A DNA stretch of 64,000 nt from an uncultured Spirochaetota bacterium (GTDB lineage: Bacteria; Spirochaetota; Spirochaetia; JAFGXN01), in NCBI GenBank assembly GCA_944390005.1, contig CALXOJ010000003.1, forward strand, positions 111,329-175,328, read 5' to 3'. Shown piece by piece: positions 25,829 to 33,820 of this stretch. Each line of letters begins with the position of its first letter. Within the stretch, counting starts at the first letter, position 1. The position numbers and the translations under genes were made by a program. The notes beneath the pieces were generated by a model, which was given only the letters and a program-made list of their open reading frames with translations, made no database searches and was not told the DNA's origin.

Positions 25829-27247
25829 TCAAAATTTACCGGTCCAGCAATGAGTGCAAACACATTCGGCGGGTAATCCGATCGAATCGATTAGATCTTC
25901 AACGGAGAGAAAGTTTAGCGACGTTAAATTCAGTTCTTTGCGGATGCTTTCAACCAACTCTTTGTGCCGCTGCGAAGAAGTATCGACGTAATCGTTTAAA
26001 ATATCTTCGGTAACGTTTCCGTTTTCTCTTTCGTGAATAATGCGCCGCGTAATCAGATCCATTTCGGAGCGGTTGCGGGAAAAGTTGAGAAACGGGCATC
26101 CGTAAAACAACGGCGGACATGCCGGCCGAATGTGAACTTCGGCGGCGCCGTTTTTATAGAGAAAATCGACGGTTTCCCGCAGTTGAGTACCGCGAACGAT
26201 TGAATCGTCGCAAAAGAGCAGTTTTTTCCCTTTTATGAGAGAGTGAACGGGAATCAGCTTCATTTTTGCGATTAAATTGCGTGTCCGCTGATCTTGCGGC
26301 ATAAAGCTGCGCGGCCACGTCGGCGTGTATTTTATAAACGGCCGCGCAAACGGAATGCCCGATTCGTTGCTGTATCCGATGGCGCAAGCCGTTCCTGAAT
26401 CGGGAATTCCGGCGATGTAGTCGGGGGCGCAGCGGTTTGCCTCCTTGTCGCGGCGAGCCAACCGTCCTCCGCCGGCGTAGCGGACGGCTTCGACCGAAAT
26501 TCCTTCGTAATCGGAGCACGGGTAACCGTAATAAACCCATAAAAATGCGCATATTTTCAGTGAATCCGATGCCGGAACAACAGTTTTAAAGCCGTCCGGC
26601 GTCATATGAACGATTTCTCCCGGGCCGATGATGTGTGCGGTGTCATAACCGAGGTTGAAGTAGGCAAACGATTCGAATGAAACGCAGCAGCCGTCCTTTT
26701 TTTTGCCGATAATCAACGGCGTGCGTCCGTAACGATCGCGTGCAGCGATGATTTTGTCTTCTGTCAGAATCAAAATTGAAAGCGATCCGCGGATTTTTTC
26801 CCATACGTAGCGAATTCCGTCTTCGAAGGTGTCGCAGCGGTCAATCAAAATGGCGGTCAGCTCTGTAGAGTTGATTTCTCCGCTTGAAAGTTCGACAAAG
26901 TGAGTCGTCCGCTTTTGAAAAACCAAATCGATTAATTCTTCAATATTGTCGAGTTTTCCGACCGTGGCGATAGCGTATTCTCCCAAATGAGAGTGAACGT
27001 AAAGCGGTTGAGAGTCGGAGTCGCTGATGCAGCCGATTCCAAACCGTCCGGCGAGTTTTGTAACGTCGGTTTCAAATTTGGTGCGGAACGGCGAATTTTC
27101 AATGTTGTGGATGATTCGTTTGATGCCGGTTTTCTGACAGACGGCCAGACCGCCTTTTTTGGTACCCAGATGAGAGTGATAATCGGTTCCGAAGAACAAA
27201 TCCATGACGCAATCGGTCTGCGATGCGACGCCGAACAGTCCGCCCAT
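25829..27247 (-). CDS. purF: PurF-like amidophosphoribosyltransferase with degenerate glutaminase site
   Basis: 472 residues from the ATG at 27247, preceded by GAGGA; a TTG six codons upstream is less likely. The order is N-terminal glutaminase-like (Ntn) domain, then phosphoribosyltransferase domain with PRPP motif LLFCDDSIVRGTQL and C-terminal CTHCWTGKF. The first enzyme of purine synthesis makes phosphoribosylamine from PRPP and glutamine. Here the protein starts MGGLFGV: the nucleophilic Cys that normally follows Met is Gly. The usual AHNGNL oxyanion block reads ATVGKL, and the RYST substrate-arginine block reads ISDSDS. The glutaminase half is therefore probably inactive, and ammonia or another donor may be used. 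The transferase half looks intact. Confidence 0.82.
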   Translation of the reverse strand: MGGLFGVASQTDCVMDLFFGTDYHSHLGTKKGGLAVCQKTGIKRIIHNIENSPFRTKFETDVTKLAGRFGIGCISDSDSQPLYVHSHLGEYAIATVGKLDNIEELIDLVFQKRTTHFVELSSGEINSTELTAILIDRCDTFEDGIRYVWEKIRGSLSILILTEDKIIAARDRYGRTPLIIGKKKDGCCVSFESFAYFNLGYDTAHIIGPGEIVHMTPDGFKTVVPASDSLKICAFLWVYYGYPCSDYEGISVEAVRYAGGGRLARRDKEANRCAPDYIAGIPDSGTACAIGYSNESGIPFARPFIKYTPTWPRSFMPQDQRTRNLIAKMKLIPVHSLIKGKKLLFCDDSIVRGTQLRETVDFLYKNGAAEVHIRPACPPLFYGCPFLNFSRNRSEMDLITRRIIHERENGNVTEDILNDYVDTSSQRHKELVESIRKELNLTSLNFLSVEDLIDSIGLPAECVCTHCWTGKF

Positions 27248-27267
27248 AAGAAATCCTCGCGACAATC

Positions 27268-27299
27268 AAAAAAAAGCTGCCCGAACATCAGGCAGCTTT
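27268..27299 (-). terminator. rho-independent terminator after tRNA-Phe
   Basis: Perfect 9-bp stem AAAGCTGCC/GGCAGCTTT with a nine-base loop, followed on the minus strand by a run of eight T (overlapping the stem). It lies directly downstream of tRNA-Phe and separates it from purF. Confidence 0.88.
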
Positions 27300-27300
27300 G

Positions 27301-27373
27301 TGCCCCCGACAGGAATCGAACCAGTGACACAGGGATTTTCAGTCCCTTGCTCTACCGACTGAGCTACAGAGGC
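27301..27373 (-). tRNA. tRNA-Phe (GAA)
   Basis: 73 nt on the minus strand. Acceptor stem GCCTCTG pairs with CGGGGGC (two G-U pairs), discriminator A. The anticodon arm AGGGA-CTGAAAA-TCCCT gives anticodon GAA. The T loop is TTCGATT. CCA is not encoded. A consensus promoter and a terminator flank it. Confidence 0.96.
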
Positions 27374-27383
27374 TTACTGTCTT

Positions 27384-27412
27384 TTTATAGCCGATTTAAA
27401 AAAAAATGTCAA
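27384..27412 (-). promoter_or_regulatory. tRNA-Phe promoter
   Basis: On the minus strand a consensus TTGACA, exactly 17 bases and TATAAA end 10 bases before the mature tRNA 5' end, giving a strong housekeeping promoter. Confidence 0.85.
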
Positions 27413-27506
27413 TTCGCATAACAAAAAAAACATGTTTTTATGAGGAAAAGATTTAAAAAACAAATTACATGCTTTTGAAGCATAACAGAGAATGCGGACA
27501 AAATAT

Positions 27507-27535
27507 TTTACTTTTTCGAAGAAAATCTTTAAAAT
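27507..27535 (+). promoter_or_regulatory. putative promoter of flavodoxin gene
   Basis: TTTACT, 17 bases, TAAAAT stand 53 bases before the ATG. An inverted repeat ATGCTT-TTG-AAGCAT at 27469-27483 lies just upstream and might bind a regulator, possibly the nearby LysR protein (inference). Confidence 0.55.
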
Positions 27536-27588
27536 AGCCGTGTTTCGGTCAAAAAGCCGGAAATTTCAATCTGTTTCGGAGGAATTTT

Positions 27589-28158
27589 ATGAGTGTGAAA
27601 AAAATGATTTCGATTGTGCCGCTGCTCACCGTCGGGTTCTTCGGTTTTGCTCAGGAAGCCTCGGCGGTTGGTAAACCATCTGTTTTAGTCGCTTACTTTT
27701 CGTGGTCATCGGCGCAGAAGACCAAGGGAATGGCAGAGAAAATTGCTGAAATGACAGGCGGAGAATTGTTTCGCATCGCTCCGGCTGTTCCGTACACGAC
27801 GAGCTACAACGAAGTTTTGGAAGTCGCTCAAAAAGAGCTGTCTGACAGTGCGCGTCCTGAGCTTGCGGAGAAGTTGACTCAGGAAGAGCTCGATCAATTT
27901 GACATTATTTTGGTCGGTTATCCCGTTTGGTGGTACGATGCGCCGATGATTATTTATTCCTTTTTGGAGTCGCTCGATTTTTCGGGAAAGACCGTCATTC
28001 CGTTTGCGACTTCCGGCGGCAGCGGTATCAGCGATCGGAAGCTGAAAGCGGCGATTGATGCCGAATTTAAAGAAGGATTGTGTATTTCCGGTTATTCCGG
28101 AAGCAGCCGCAATGAAGAGCGGATCCGTTCGTGGCTGACGGAATCGGGACTGCTTTGA
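27589..28158 (+). CDS. exported flavodoxin-like protein
   Basis: 189 residues; ATG with CGGAGGAA upstream. Residues 1-26 look like a cleavable signal peptide ending FAQEASA. The mature part is flavodoxin: FMN-phosphate loop LVAYFSWSSAQKTKGMAEKI, then LVGYPVWWYDAPM with aromatic flavin-stacking residues, and FATSGGSGI. An FMN electron carrier placed in the periplasm is unusual, since flavodoxins normally work in the cytoplasm. The neighbour is a membrane protein of the DUF4405 type that could supply electrons across the membrane (inference). Next comes a convergent CMD-cupin lipoprotein. Confidence 0.82.
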   Translation: MSVKKMISIVPLLTVGFFGFAQEASAVGKPSVLVAYFSWSSAQKTKGMAEKIAEMTGGELFRIAPAVPYTTSYNEVLEVAQKELSDSARPELAEKLTQEELDQFDIILVGYPVWWYDAPMIIYSFLESLDFSGKTVIPFATSGGSGISDRKLKAAIDAEFKEGLCISGYSGSSRNEERIRSWLTESGLL

Positions 28159-28178
28159 CAGCACTGTTTTTACAGATC

Positions 28179-28877
28179 ATGAAACCGATTTTTTATGTAA
28201 GAATCGCCGTCGATATTTCCATGGCGGCGATTCTGCTTTTTCTTCTCGGATGGCACCTTTTCGGGAATTTTCCCCATGAAATTCTCGGAACGGGGCTTTT
28301 TGTTTTGTTTTCAATCCACAACATTCTTAATTTCCGTTGGTATCGATCGCTTTTCCGGGGGCGTTATACGGTTTTCCGAGCGGTTCAGACGGCGGTCATT
28401 TTATTGCTTTGGCTTTGCATTGTTTTGACCGCCGCTTCGTCGCTGATGATCTCCCGCGATGTGTGGGCGTTTCTCGATGTTCCCGGAGCGGCTGTCGGCA
28501 GAAAAATTCATTTGGTGGCGACCGCGTGGCTCTTCGTTCTGAGCGGCGTTCATCTCGGTTTTCACGGCGAGGCTGTCGTCGGAAAAATCAGACGGTTTTT
28601 TAAACGGCGGACGAAAACGGCCTTTGCCGCTGGAATTTTTTTAACGGTTTTGACCGCTGCGGCAGCGGTTTACGGCGCCGTCGTTTTTGTCCGCAGGCGG
28701 CTGTATTCCGATCTTTTCCTGTTGTCTGAGTTTAAATTTTTTGATTTTGAAGAGAGTCCGGCGGTTTTTCTTGCGGAGGCTGTTTGTATGACGGTTCTGT
28801 TTGCGGTTGCCGGATTTTGTCTTAGGCGGCTGGTAACCGTAAAAAAACGACCGTCGGGATTCCGACGGCCGTTTTAA
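28179..28877 (+). CDS. DUF4405-like integral membrane protein
   Basis: 232 residues from ATG 28179 (MKPIFYVRIAVD), which matches the usual start of this family; GTG 28131 or TTG 28155 in the same frame are alternatives. Several transmembrane helices are visible (about 8-24, 34-50, 68-90, 112-128, 148-170, 200-216). Histidines in GWHLFG, FSIHNILN, RKIHLVAT and GVHLGFHGE are spaced as in cytochrome b561-like four-helix proteins and may bind haem. It begins about 20 bases after the exported flavodoxin gene and may pass electrons to it (inference). The final codons form part of a terminator. Confidence 0.72.
   Translation: MKPIFYVRIAVDISMAAILLFLLGWHLFGNFPHEILGTGLFVLFSIHNILNFRWYRSLFRGRYTVFRAVQTAVILLLWLCIVLTAASSLMISRDVWAFLDVPGAAVGRKIHLVATAWLFVLSGVHLGFHGEAVVGKIRRFFKRRTKTAFAAGIFLTVLTAAAAVYGAVVFVRRRLYSDLFLLSEFKFFDFEESPAVFLAEAVCMTVLFAVAGFCLRRLVTVKKRPSGFRRPF
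28844..28875. terminator. bidirectional terminator between convergent genes
   Basis: Stem CCGTCGG-GATT-CCGACGG, extended by outer CG and A/T pairs, is flanked by A on the left and T on the right, so it can stop transcription from both sides. It overlaps the last codons of the DUF4405-like gene and lies six bases from the stop of the convergent CMD-cupin gene. Confidence 0.85.
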
Positions 28878-28880
28878 AAG

Positions 28881-29951
28881 TCAGTCTTTGTCGGCGTACT
28901 CGCCGTCTGTTACCGGATTGAGCCAGGTGACCGCCGAACCGCCGGCGATGTTGGAGATGGCAATGTGGACAAAACGGGAGTGATCGGAAGCTCCGTGCCA
29001 ATGTTCGACGTCTTTGGGAATGCAGACAACATCGCCTGCTTTCAGGCGGCGCGCCGCTTTTCCCCGTTCCTGATAAAACCCTTCGCCGGAGGTAACCAAT
29101 AAAACCTGTCCGATCGGGTGTGTGTGCCAGAAAGTGCGCGCTTTCGGTTCGAATGTGACTTGATCGACGGAGTAGAGATTTTCCATTTCGTCGGGATTGA
29201 CAAGACTCTGAACGTGAACAGTTCCCGTAAACCAGTCGGATGAACCGGGAGCGCCGAGCGGAAAAGCGGAAGTTTCAGCGGCTTCGGTAGCTTTACGGCA
29301 TTCACCTGCCAGCCGGAGCGCTGCGTTTAAAGTCGTTTCGGGAACGCCGACGTTCAGCGCCATCGAACGGTGGGCATTTTGCATCGGTTCAATGTGATCA
29401 AGGACCGCCAATGCCGAACAGGTTGCCAGCTCCCTGTCGCGGTAAGATAAAATGCCGCGGCCGAAAATATCGGCAAAAAGGTGCTCTTTCAGAAAAACAT
29501 CGATGCCGGGGGCAAATGCGTTGGCTCCGCTCGGAGCGGTTTCGACGCGGCCGGTCAGCTGCTGCAGCGTTGCTTTTCCGGCTTGGTATTTGCCTTCCGC
29601 GCTGACGGTTGCCGGAGCTTCGCCTTCGGTATCAACCGTTCCGTTTGTGCGGCGGGTTTCAACCACGCTCATAAATGTGTTGATTCCCTGCAGGCTTCGG
29701 GGAAATCCGCAGTAGGCGTACAATTGAATCAGAATTTCTTTGATTTCATTGACGCTCATGCCGTTATCCAGCGCCGCATTCAGTTCTGTTTCCAAAGCGG
29801 GAAGGTTGCCGAGGGCGGTGTATGCCGAAATTTTAACAATAGCCGATTCCCGCTGCGAAAGAGCCTGAATCAGTTCGTCTGAATCCTTTTCCTGAGGACA
29901 GCCGGCAAGGAAACCTGTCAGCAGAAACAGCGTTAAATTAAATGGTTTCAT
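28881..29951 (-). CDS. CMD-cupin lipoprotein (carboxymuconolactone decarboxylase family)
   Basis: 356 residues from the ATG with AAGGAG upstream. The signal ends in LAGC with Cys18, so it is a membrane-anchored lipoprotein. Two carboxymuconolactone-decarboxylase repeats follow (about 35-110 with NEIKEILIQLYAYCGFPR; about 135-225 with RDRELATCSALAVLDH), then a cupin at about 250-345 with metal-type histidines (FWHTHPIGQ, GEGFYQE, IPKDVEHWH). CMD proteins include AhpD-like antioxidant enzymes. An extracytoplasmic oxidoreductase or detoxification role near the exported flavodoxin is likely. A LysR gene lies directly upstream in the same direction. Confidence 0.82.
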   Translation of the reverse strand: MKPFNLTLFLLTGFLAGCPQEKDSDELIQALSQRESAIVKISAYTALGNLPALETELNAALDNGMSVNEIKEILIQLYAYCGFPRSLQGINTFMSVVETRRTNGTVDTEGEAPATVSAEGKYQAGKATLQQLTGRVETAPSGANAFAPGIDVFLKEHLFADIFGRGILSYRDRELATCSALAVLDHIEPMQNAHRSMALNVGVPETTLNAALRLAGECRKATEAAETSAFPLGAPGSSDWFTGTVHVQSLVNPDEMENLYSVDQVTFEPKARTFWHTHPIGQVLLVTSGEGFYQERGKAARRLKAGDVVCIPKDVEHWHGASDHSRFVHIAISNIAGGSAVTWLNPVTDGEYADKD

Positions 29952-29983
29952 AAAAATCTCCTTATTCCTTTCAGAATAAAAAG

Positions 29984-30012
29984 ATTGTATCAAATCGGCG
30001 TTTTTATGTAAA
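29984..30012 (-). promoter_or_regulatory. promoter of CMD-cupin gene
   Basis: On the minus strand TTTACA, 17 bases, TACAAT with an extended -10 (TGA before the box) lie in the 82-base gap after the LysR gene. Confidence 0.65.
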
Positions 30013-30033
30013 ATACTTTATTTCTGTTTGAAA

Positions 30034-30915
30034 CTATGCCTGAAAAGTATTTTTAATCTCTTCGAGAAAGCGAATCAGGCAGCGGTTTCGCGGTTCCTGC
30101 TTCTTCCAGATCAAAAAAGATTCCTGTCGGATTTCCGGCTCAAACGGACGGAAGCAGAATACGGTTTTGTCGAAATTTTTAACACACCCTTCGATTGTGA
30201 AGATGTAAACATCATCGCGTTCGGCAAAAAACGCCGCATTGTTGATAAGGTTGAACACAGCGATGATGTTCAGTTTGTCAAAATCTTCTCCCAGACGCTG
30301 CCGGTAAAAGTCTTGGATTTCTTTACGTACGTTGGCAATGACCGGCCGCCCAATCAAGTCGCTTACAGTGACAGTCTGTTTTTTTGCCAGAGGAGAACGG
30401 GCATTCATCAAGATGCCGCTCCGTTCGTTGATTCCCAAACGCAGAAAACGGTATCTGTCGATGTCTCCCGGAGTGATTAACAGTCCCAAATCCAAAAGCC
30501 CGCGGTCTACCTTGTCTTTAACAAACGACGCAACGCCGGACTGAATCTCGAAGCGTACCGCCGGATACTTTTTTTGGAAATTCAGAATCAGAGGAGGGAG
30601 AATTTCGGCCGCTTTTGATTCTGCCGCACCGATGGAAACAACACCGCTGAGGTTTTTGTCGCGGTTTTTGATTTCGGCAACCGTCTTTTCCTGTAATTCA
30701 AGAATCTCTTCGGCGCGCTGCCTTAAAATCATGCCGGCTTCGGTCAATTCAATGTGTTTTTTCCCCCGGATAAAAAGCCGGGTGCCCAGTTCATACTCCA
30801 AATCGGAGAGTTGGCGCGAAAGTGTCGGCTGCGTCAAAAACAGCGTTTCTGCCGCTTTGGAAACAGTTCCTTCTCGGGCAACAGCCAAAAAATAACGAAG
30901 CAGTCGGAATTCCAT
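30034..30915 (-). CDS. LysR-family transcriptional regulator
   Basis: 293 residues. The N-terminal winged helix has the classic LysR pattern FRLLRYFLAVAREGTVSKAA and TQPTLSRQLSDLEYELGTRLF; a substrate-binding effector domain follows (about 90-290). It probably controls the CMD-cupin lipoprotein gene downstream and perhaps the flavodoxin genes. The ATG sits six bases after a -10 box and no Shine-Dalgarno is present, so its mRNA may be leaderless. The gene is divergent from the sirtuin gene. Confidence 0.92.
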   Translation of the reverse strand: MEFRLLRYFLAVAREGTVSKAAETLFLTQPTLSRQLSDLEYELGTRLFIRGKKHIELTEAGMILRQRAEEILELQEKTVAEIKNRDKNLSGVVSIGAAESKAAEILPPLILNFQKKYPAVRFEIQSGVASFVKDKVDRGLLDLGLLITPGDIDRYRFLRLGINERSGILMNARSPLAKKQTVTVSDLIGRPVIANVRKEIQDFYRQRLGEDFDKLNIIAVFNLINNAAFFAERDDVYIFTIEGCVKNFDKTVFCFRPFEPEIRQESFLIWKKQEPRNRCLIRFLEEIKNTFQA

Positions 30916-30921
30916 AAATTC

Positions 30922-30950
30922 AGTGTAGCATAAAAACCGATTCCTGTCCG
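30922..30950 (-). promoter_or_regulatory. LysR gene promoter, leaderless geometry
   Basis: On the minus strand CGGACA, 17 bases, TACACT with TGC before it (extended -10). The -10 ends six bases before the ATG at 30915, so transcription should begin at or next to the start codon. Confidence 0.6.
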
Positions 30951-30968
30951 CAAAGTTTTATTTTCTTC

Positions 30969-30996
30969 TTGAGGATTTGAAAAATTGTTTTATAAT
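30969..30996 (+). promoter_or_regulatory. sirtuin gene promoter
   Basis: TTGAGG, 16 bases, TATAAT end 33 bases before the ATG at 31030, on the opposite strand to the LysR promoter. Confidence 0.6.
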
Positions 30997-31029
30997 AATG
31001 AATATCAGCATAAGCAGCGGAACGGAACC

Positions 31030-31779
31030 ATGACGGAAGAGAGTTGGAAAAGATTTAAAACTCTGTTGAAAAACGCCTTGCACGCGGTCGCCTTCACCGG
31101 CGCCGGCGTCAGCACGCTTTCGGGAATCAGGGATTTCCGCGGAAAAAACGGGCTTTACAAGCAGCCGGAGACTGAAAAAATGTTCGACACAGAGCTCTTC
31201 CGCCGTGATCCGTCGATTTATTACCGCCTGGCGAAAGATTTTATTTACGGATTGGACGAAAAACAACCGTGTGTCGTCCATCGCGTGCTTGCGGATTGGG
31301 AGAGGAAAGGAATTCTCTCTGCGGTGATCACTCAAAACATCGATCTGCTGCACCAAAAGGCAGGCAGCCGCCGCGTCATCGAAGTTCACGGTTCTCCTCG
31401 GTTCCACTTCTGTCTGCGCTGCGGTGAGCGCGTGCCGTTTAAAGCGGCTGCCGAAACGGCTCGGCGGGGTGAAGTTCCCCTTTGCCCGAAGTGCGGCGGC
31501 GTCCTCAAGCCGGAAATCACCTTTTTCGGCGACAGTCTGCCGGAAGAGGCGCTGCGGGAAGCTTGGGAAGAGGCGTCCGCTGCGGATGTGATGCTGGTTT
31601 TAGGCAGCAGTTTGACGGTTTTTCCGGCGGCAGCGCTTCCCGATTTAACGCTGAAAAACGGCGGAAAGCTGATTGTCGTCAATGACCAGCCGACGCGCGC
31701 CGATGCTGCGGCCGCGCTGCGGTTTTCCGATTTGGGAGAGGTCTTTGACCGATTTGAACGGGAAAAGCCGTTTGACTAA
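31030..31779 (+). CDS. NAD-dependent protein deacylase (Sir2 family)
   Basis: 249 residues from ATG 31030. Signatures in order: [18 protein letters not shown] (NAD binding), [13 protein letters not shown], catalytic His in IEVHGSPR, a zinc ribbon CLRC...[30 protein letters not shown] and LIVVNDQPT. It removes acyl groups from lysines using NAD in the cytoplasm. The linker between the cysteine pairs contains [16 protein letters not shown]. It is followed after 13 bases by a small secreted protein gene with its own ribosome site. Confidence 0.92.
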   Translation: MTEESWKRFKTLLKNALHAVAFTGAGVSTLSGIRDFRGKNGLYKQPETEKMFDTELFRRDPSIYYRLAKDFIYGLDEKQPCVVHRVLADWERKGILSAVITQNIDLLHQKAGSRRVIEVHGSPRFHFCLRCGERVPFKAAAETARRGEVPLCPKCGGVLKPEITFFGDSLPEEALREAWEEASAADVMLVLGSSLTVFPAAALPDLTLKNGGKLIVVNDQPTRADAAAALRFSDLGEVFDRFEREKPFD

Positions 31780-31792
31780 AGGAGAAAAGAAA

Positions 31793-32287
31793 ATGAAATG
31801 CTGCGGGAAAATGCCGCGGCGGCGGTTGTCGGCGACCGTCGTTTGCGCGGTTCTTTTGTTTTTGTCAGCCCGTCCGGCGGATGCGGGCGAAGAAGGAGTT
31901 GCGGTTGCGTTTGAAGATTTGAACTTTGCGGTGGTATTGCCGGAGATGATGCGCGGCCATACGGACATCACCCGCGATGAACAGAATTTCGGCAGTGAAA
32001 AGGTGACGACGATTTTGATCGCTTACACAGCGGGAACGCTCTCGGCAAACGTCATCGTTTTCGAAGAGATGTCAAAATCGTTTTTTGAAAACCGCCGCAA
32101 AGGGGAACCGCCGTCGCCCTCCCGCGTTTGGGAGTCGCATTCCGGCCGCGTCGTCGTCCTAAACGGACTTCAATCCAATCCTTTCCCGGAAGGAACGCCG
32201 GAGTTTGAGCTGTTTCTCGATGATTTTCCGACACAAATGACGGTGGTTTTCGATTCGTTTCGTTTTTTACACAACGCGCACCCTTGA
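31793..32287 (+). CDS. small secreted protein, unknown
   Basis: 164 residues; the ATG has AAAGGAG upstream. The N-terminus is basic (KCCGKMPRRR), then a hydrophobic core (ATVVCAVLLFLSA) with likely cleavage after PADA. The mature part, about 130 residues, has mixed beta and alpha character and no motif I recognise. It probably shares the sirtuin transcript. A GC-rich repeat begins 14 bases after the stop. Confidence 0.65.
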   Translation: MKCCGKMPRRRLSATVVCAVLLFLSARPADAGEEGVAVAFEDLNFAVVLPEMMRGHTDITRDEQNFGSEKVTTILIAYTAGTLSANVIVFEEMSKSFFENRRKGEPPSPSRVWESHSGRVVVLNGLQSNPFPEGTPEFELFLDDFPTQMTVVFDSFRFLHNAHP

Positions 32288-32300
32288 TCCTTTTCGTTTT

Positions 32301-32404
32301 TGGGCGTCCCGACCGCCTGCGGCGGCCGTCGGCGCCCTTCGAGCCCGGTCTGCCCGCCTGCCGTCGGGCAGACGGCCTTGCGGCCCTCTGCGGGCGCCTG
32401 ACGC
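32301..32404 (+). repeat. GC-rich structured repeat, copy B
   Basis: Second copy of the element at 734-830, same orientation, 104 bp. The outer stem blocks are identical, including CCGCC-TGC-GGCGG. The central hairpin keeps both arms GTCTGCCCG/CGGGCAGAC but has an eight-base loop in place of one base, and GGCC-TTAC-GGCC is GGCC-TTGC-GGCC. Change is confined largely to loops, so the structure appears conserved. The remainder of 32288-32659 has no gene other than the downstream promoter. Confidence 0.75.
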
Positions 32405-32603
32405 CTTCGGCCGCGCTGCGCCTCGTTTGAGAATCGGAGTAAGCTTTTTACAGATCGCAAATGTTATTCTTGCCGGCTTATAAAATCATAATGTAATAAC
32501 GCAAGTCGGTTTTTGATATTTTTTATTTACGATGGTGTTTATTTTGAAGATAACAGGCGCAAATGCGGAGCCAATGAACAGTTGATTTTAATCGAAAAAT
32601 GTT

Positions 32604-32631
32604 TTGACTTTAAAAAAAAATCAGATATAAT
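32604..32631 (+). promoter_or_regulatory. promoter of secreted protein gene
   Basis: TTGACT, 16 bases, TATAAT end 28 bases before the ATG at 32660, which has AGGAGG at 32650-32655. Confidence 0.75.
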
Positions 32632-32659
32632 TAAGCGAAATGAAATGACAGGAGGATTT

Positions 32660-33820
32660 ATGAAAAAGAATTTGATTCTTTTAATTTTGCTAACGACGGC
32701 ATTGTCCGCATGGGCGGCCGGTGCCAAAGAGACGCCGCAGCGGGTTTTTTTCGATGTGGTTGAGACTATCCAAAAGAATGATAATGAGAAACTGAATTTT
32801 TACTTTGGTAGTAATCCAATAACAAACCTTTATATGGATCCGGCTATTGATTGGGCGCAGTACATCGATTTTTTGCGCGTCGAACCGACCGGCAACACAA
32901 TGACACAGAGCGAAAACGGTCAGCCGATGTTTATTGTCAAGGCTGATGTGACAAATCGTTCATTTAGTGAGTATTTTGAGAAAGCGATAGAGGTCTTAGA
33001 AACACAAAAACCGTTGGTCGATGATGCGGTTGACATCTTAAACAGTCTTTTGGTCGATTACGTTGACAACGAAGATCCTTCGCTGGAAACTCTGACGGGG
33101 ATCCAATTTCCGCTCATCTTTACCGACGGCAGCTGGAAACCGTATATAGATAACGAATCAGAATCTTTTACGAATTGGCTATCTCTTTTCCTGCCGTTTG
33201 CGGTTTCTTACGAAGATTTGGAAAATGCCGTTCTTTTTTTGGTTCTGAAGACGGAAGCATTGCAGAATAGCGGTGAGACGGAAGAATTTCCGGCGGAGGA
33301 AGAAGCGTCCGGGATCGCCGGAGACGGCGGCGCGGCGGAGGCGGGAGAAGAAACCGAATCCGCCGCGGAGGAAACCGGCGGAGAGACGGCTGCGGAAGAG
33401 CCGGCGGACGTTTCCTTCTCCGAAACCGGTTTTGAAAGTTTGAATTGGTATGAATATGAAGAAATTGAGTTCCCGTCGGCCGACCGCTTTCCGTTTTTCG
33501 ACGTCCGCATGGGGTTTTATTTGGTGCACGATGCGGATGAAACGGCGTTTAACGAAGCGATGAGCGCCGCCGGGAAAAATTTTCATGCCGCCGCCGTCCG
33601 TTACCTGAGTCAATTCACGCTTGAAGATATTCACGAATGGGCGATGGGAAACGGCGCCGACTGTTCCGCCGCTGTCGGTTTTATGGAGATGATCAACAAC
33701 GAGGTGCTCGCCGGATTCTTCACCGATGCGCCGGTAAAGGCCGTTCCCGTTTCCTGGCGGAATGTGATAGAAATTATTGAGAGTATTCCGGTCTTGGATT
33801 CCGTTGCGGGCGATCCGTGA
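32660..33820 (+). CDS. secreted protein with Glu/Ala-rich linker, unknown
   Basis: 386 residues from the ATG with AGGAGG. A signal peptide (KKNLILLILLTTALSAWA) is followed by a helical domain to about residue 200. Then comes a low-complexity linker (about 205-252) of Glu, Ala and Gly, and a C-terminal domain (about 253-386) with FPFFDVRMGFYLVHDADE. No known family is recognised. The N-terminal part is AT-rich while the linker is strongly GC-rich, suggesting separate histories. The stop overlaps the GTG start of the DNA methyltransferase gene, an odd pairing of an exported and a DNA-modifying protein. Confidence 0.7.
   Translation: MKKNLILLILLTTALSAWAAGAKETPQRVFFDVVETIQKNDNEKLNFYFGSNPITNLYMDPAIDWAQYIDFLRVEPTGNTMTQSENGQPMFIVKADVTNRSFSEYFEKAIEVLETQKPLVDDAVDILNSLLVDYVDNEDPSLETLTGIQFPLIFTDGSWKPYIDNESESFTNWLSLFLPFAVSYEDLENAVLFLVLKTEALQNSGETEEFPAEEEASGIAGDGGAAEAGEETESAAEETGGETAAEEPADVSFSETGFESLNWYEYEEIEFPSADRFPFFDVRMGFYLVHDADETAFNEAMSAAGKNFHAAAVRYLSQFTLEDIHEWAMGNGADCSAAVGFMEMINNEVLAGFFTDAPVKAVPVSWRNVIEIIESIPVLDSVAGDP

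Noticed and set aside
28131..28178. GTG 28131 as start of the DUF4405-like gene, overlapping the flavodoxin gene
   Set aside because: The added 16 residues do not resemble the family N-terminus, whereas the ATG at 28179 does.
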